A DNA stretch of 64,000 nt from Hoeflea_A sp965249925. Lineage in GTDB: Bacteria; Pseudomonadota; Alphaproteobacteria; Rhizobiales; Rhizobiaceae. The notes beneath the pieces were generated by a model. The model ran no database searches. It saw only the letters and a list, made by a program, of their open reading frames with translations, and was not told the origin of the DNA. The DNA is taken from assembly GCA_965249925.1 (NCBI GenBank), contig OZ252260.1:4030001-4094000 (forward strand). The letters are read 5' to 3'. Made by a program: the position numbers and the translations under genes. Each line of letters opens with the position of its first letter. The stretch's first letter is position 1. Below, one piece after another: positions 63,174 to 64,000 of the stretch.

Positions 63174-63791
63174 TCAACGATAGACAGCCGAAGTGACAAG
63201 GCCAATTCCGGTGGCGGCGAAGAGCCCTGCCACGGCTCCATCGATCCAGCGATGAAGACGTTTATAGGCCGACATGAAACCAGACAGCGAAAACGCGAGA
63301 GCATGAATGAAGTAGTTGAAGAAGCCAATGGCCGCACACAAAAGCACTGCCACGACAAGCTGGCTCCCGGCATCACCGCTGCCCAGACCCACCGAAAGCG
63401 CCGCCATCCAAGCCACGACGGCTTTGGGGTTTGAGAGGTTCAGGACCAGTCCGCGGACAAACCAACGGCCACGAGGCCCAACCTTGGCTGGTGTCTTGCT
63501 TGGTGCAAGGGCTGAGTATCCGGATTGAATCGCAAGCCAGACCAAATAGAGACCACCAAAGACCTTCAAAGCAGTCAGTATCGCTTCGGAAGTCTGTAGA
63601 ATCGCTCCGATCCCAGTAGCGGCGATGAGCCCCCAGAACCCCAATCCGACTCCCAACCCCGAGCCGAGTAGAAGAGCTTGTCTCCGGCCCGAGCTCATGG
63701 CGACTGTAGCCACCGCGATGTTGGCGGGACCGGGTGAAATGGTGACGATGAAAAAGGCTGAGAGGATCGTCAACAGGTTAACAGCATCCAT
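63174..63791 (-). CDS. LysE-family amino-acid exporter
   Basis: A 205-residue membrane protein with six hydrophobic segments. SAFFIVTISPGPANIAVATVAMSSGRRQALLLGSGLGVG is the LysE signature (SPGP, GRR...G), and GLVLNLSNPKAVVAWMAALS is the second block (NPKA). It exports an amino acid or homoserine-like compound. The ATG MDAVNLL is chosen over one nine bases upstream. No LysG regulator is adjacent. Confidence 0.9.
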   Translation of the reverse strand: MDAVNLLTILSAFFIVTISPGPANIAVATVAMSSGRRQALLLGSGLGVGLGFWGLIAATGIGAILQTSEAILTALKVFGGLYLVWLAIQSGYSALAPSKTPAKVGPRGRWFVRGLVLNLSNPKAVVAWMAALSVGLGSGDAGSQLVVAVLLCAAIGFFNYFIHALAFSLSGFMSAYKRLHRWIDGAVAGLFAATGIGLVTSAVYR

Positions 63792-63908
63792 CCTATCCAA
63801 GCTCCATTTCTTTGTTTCGCGACTGGATCTCTTGCCTCGGAGGTCTCATCGATACTCGCTAGGCGGTTCAGTCCCGGGCGCGCTGGCGCGCCCAGGTCAG
63901 AAAGTGGT

Positions 63909-64000
63909 TCAGGAAATCGGGGGATGGCCGGTCAGCCCGACGTTCTGAGCAACTGCGTCGGCATTTGTTGCAACCCCGAGGAAGTTGTTCATGGCCGCGT
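63909..64000 (-). CDS. Possible C-terminal fragment of a gene leaving the window
   Basis: The minus strand is open to the edge and ends NNFLGVATNADAVAQNVGLTGHPPIS. A GGGCGCGC/GCGCGCCC hairpin follows the stop. Too short to identify. Confidence 0.3.
   Translation of the reverse strand, partial: AAMNNFLGVATNADAVAQNVGLTGHPPIS

Overview
This window is chromosomal DNA from an alphaproteobacterium, probably Hyphomicrobiales or a near relative. The evidence is the high GC content, the RpoE/ChrR (ECF11) sigma/anti-sigma pair with its promoter type, a heterotetrameric sarcosine oxidase operon, several LysR/AraC/GNAT genes and a methyltransferase-rich integrative island. The genus cannot be fixed from the sequence alone.

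Left part (about 0-18 kb) is mixed housekeeping and accessory metabolism. It holds a secreted Cys-rich peptide, a hybrid histidine kinase coupled to an OmpR-type regulator, a phosphotransferase-like P-loop protein, a 305-bp inverted-repeat element, GNATs, a Tat-exported SDR with an AraC regulator, a second methionyl-tRNA synthetase behind an attenuator-like hairpin, a glutathionyl-hydroquinone reductase, a P450, an EF-G-like GTPase without the usual switch-II His, and a galactonate-type aldolase/SMP-30 pair.

18-24 kb is a compact singlet-oxygen/photo-oxidative stress regulon: rpoE-chrR-SDR (+), FAD amine oxidase-DUF1365 (-), DUF2177-DUF3291-like (+) and a fasciclin protein (+). Four TGATC(C/T)-N18-TA boxes, all with exactly 18 bp spacing, sit in front of these transcription units.

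24-41 kb: acyl-CoA ligase; a GT2/LAB_N/GT39 lipid-linked sugar transfer operon; a PPi-type phosphofructokinase; Dps; soxBDAG plus a LysR gene ending in a good terminator; a secreted alpha/beta hydrolase; GNAT; homocysteine S-methyltransferase and a divergent TetR.

41.7-59.75 kb is an 18-kb genomic island inserted at the 3' end of tRNA-Arg(CCG). It has 46-bp att repeats (43/46), inverted arm-type sites near both ends and a tyrosine integrase that is frameshifted before its catalytic Tyr. The cargo is a decayed left part (DUF924 and MFS pseudogenes, two LysR, an SDR, a DUF2274 conjugation relic) and then a dense defence-like block: a minus-strand operon with two PD-(D/E)XK-like proteins, a CxxC ribbon and a HEPN protein; a divergent plus-strand operon coding a nuclease-like protein, a TIR protein (frameshifted) and a HEPN protein; and an HTH/N6-methyltransferase/ExK-nuclease cassette. 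The two divergent operons are the best candidates for an undescribed system.

59.8-64 kb returns to chromosomal genes: a truncated ATP-grasp gene, a glycine-betaine-type binding protein, AraC, a divergent Dps-like protein and a LysE exporter.
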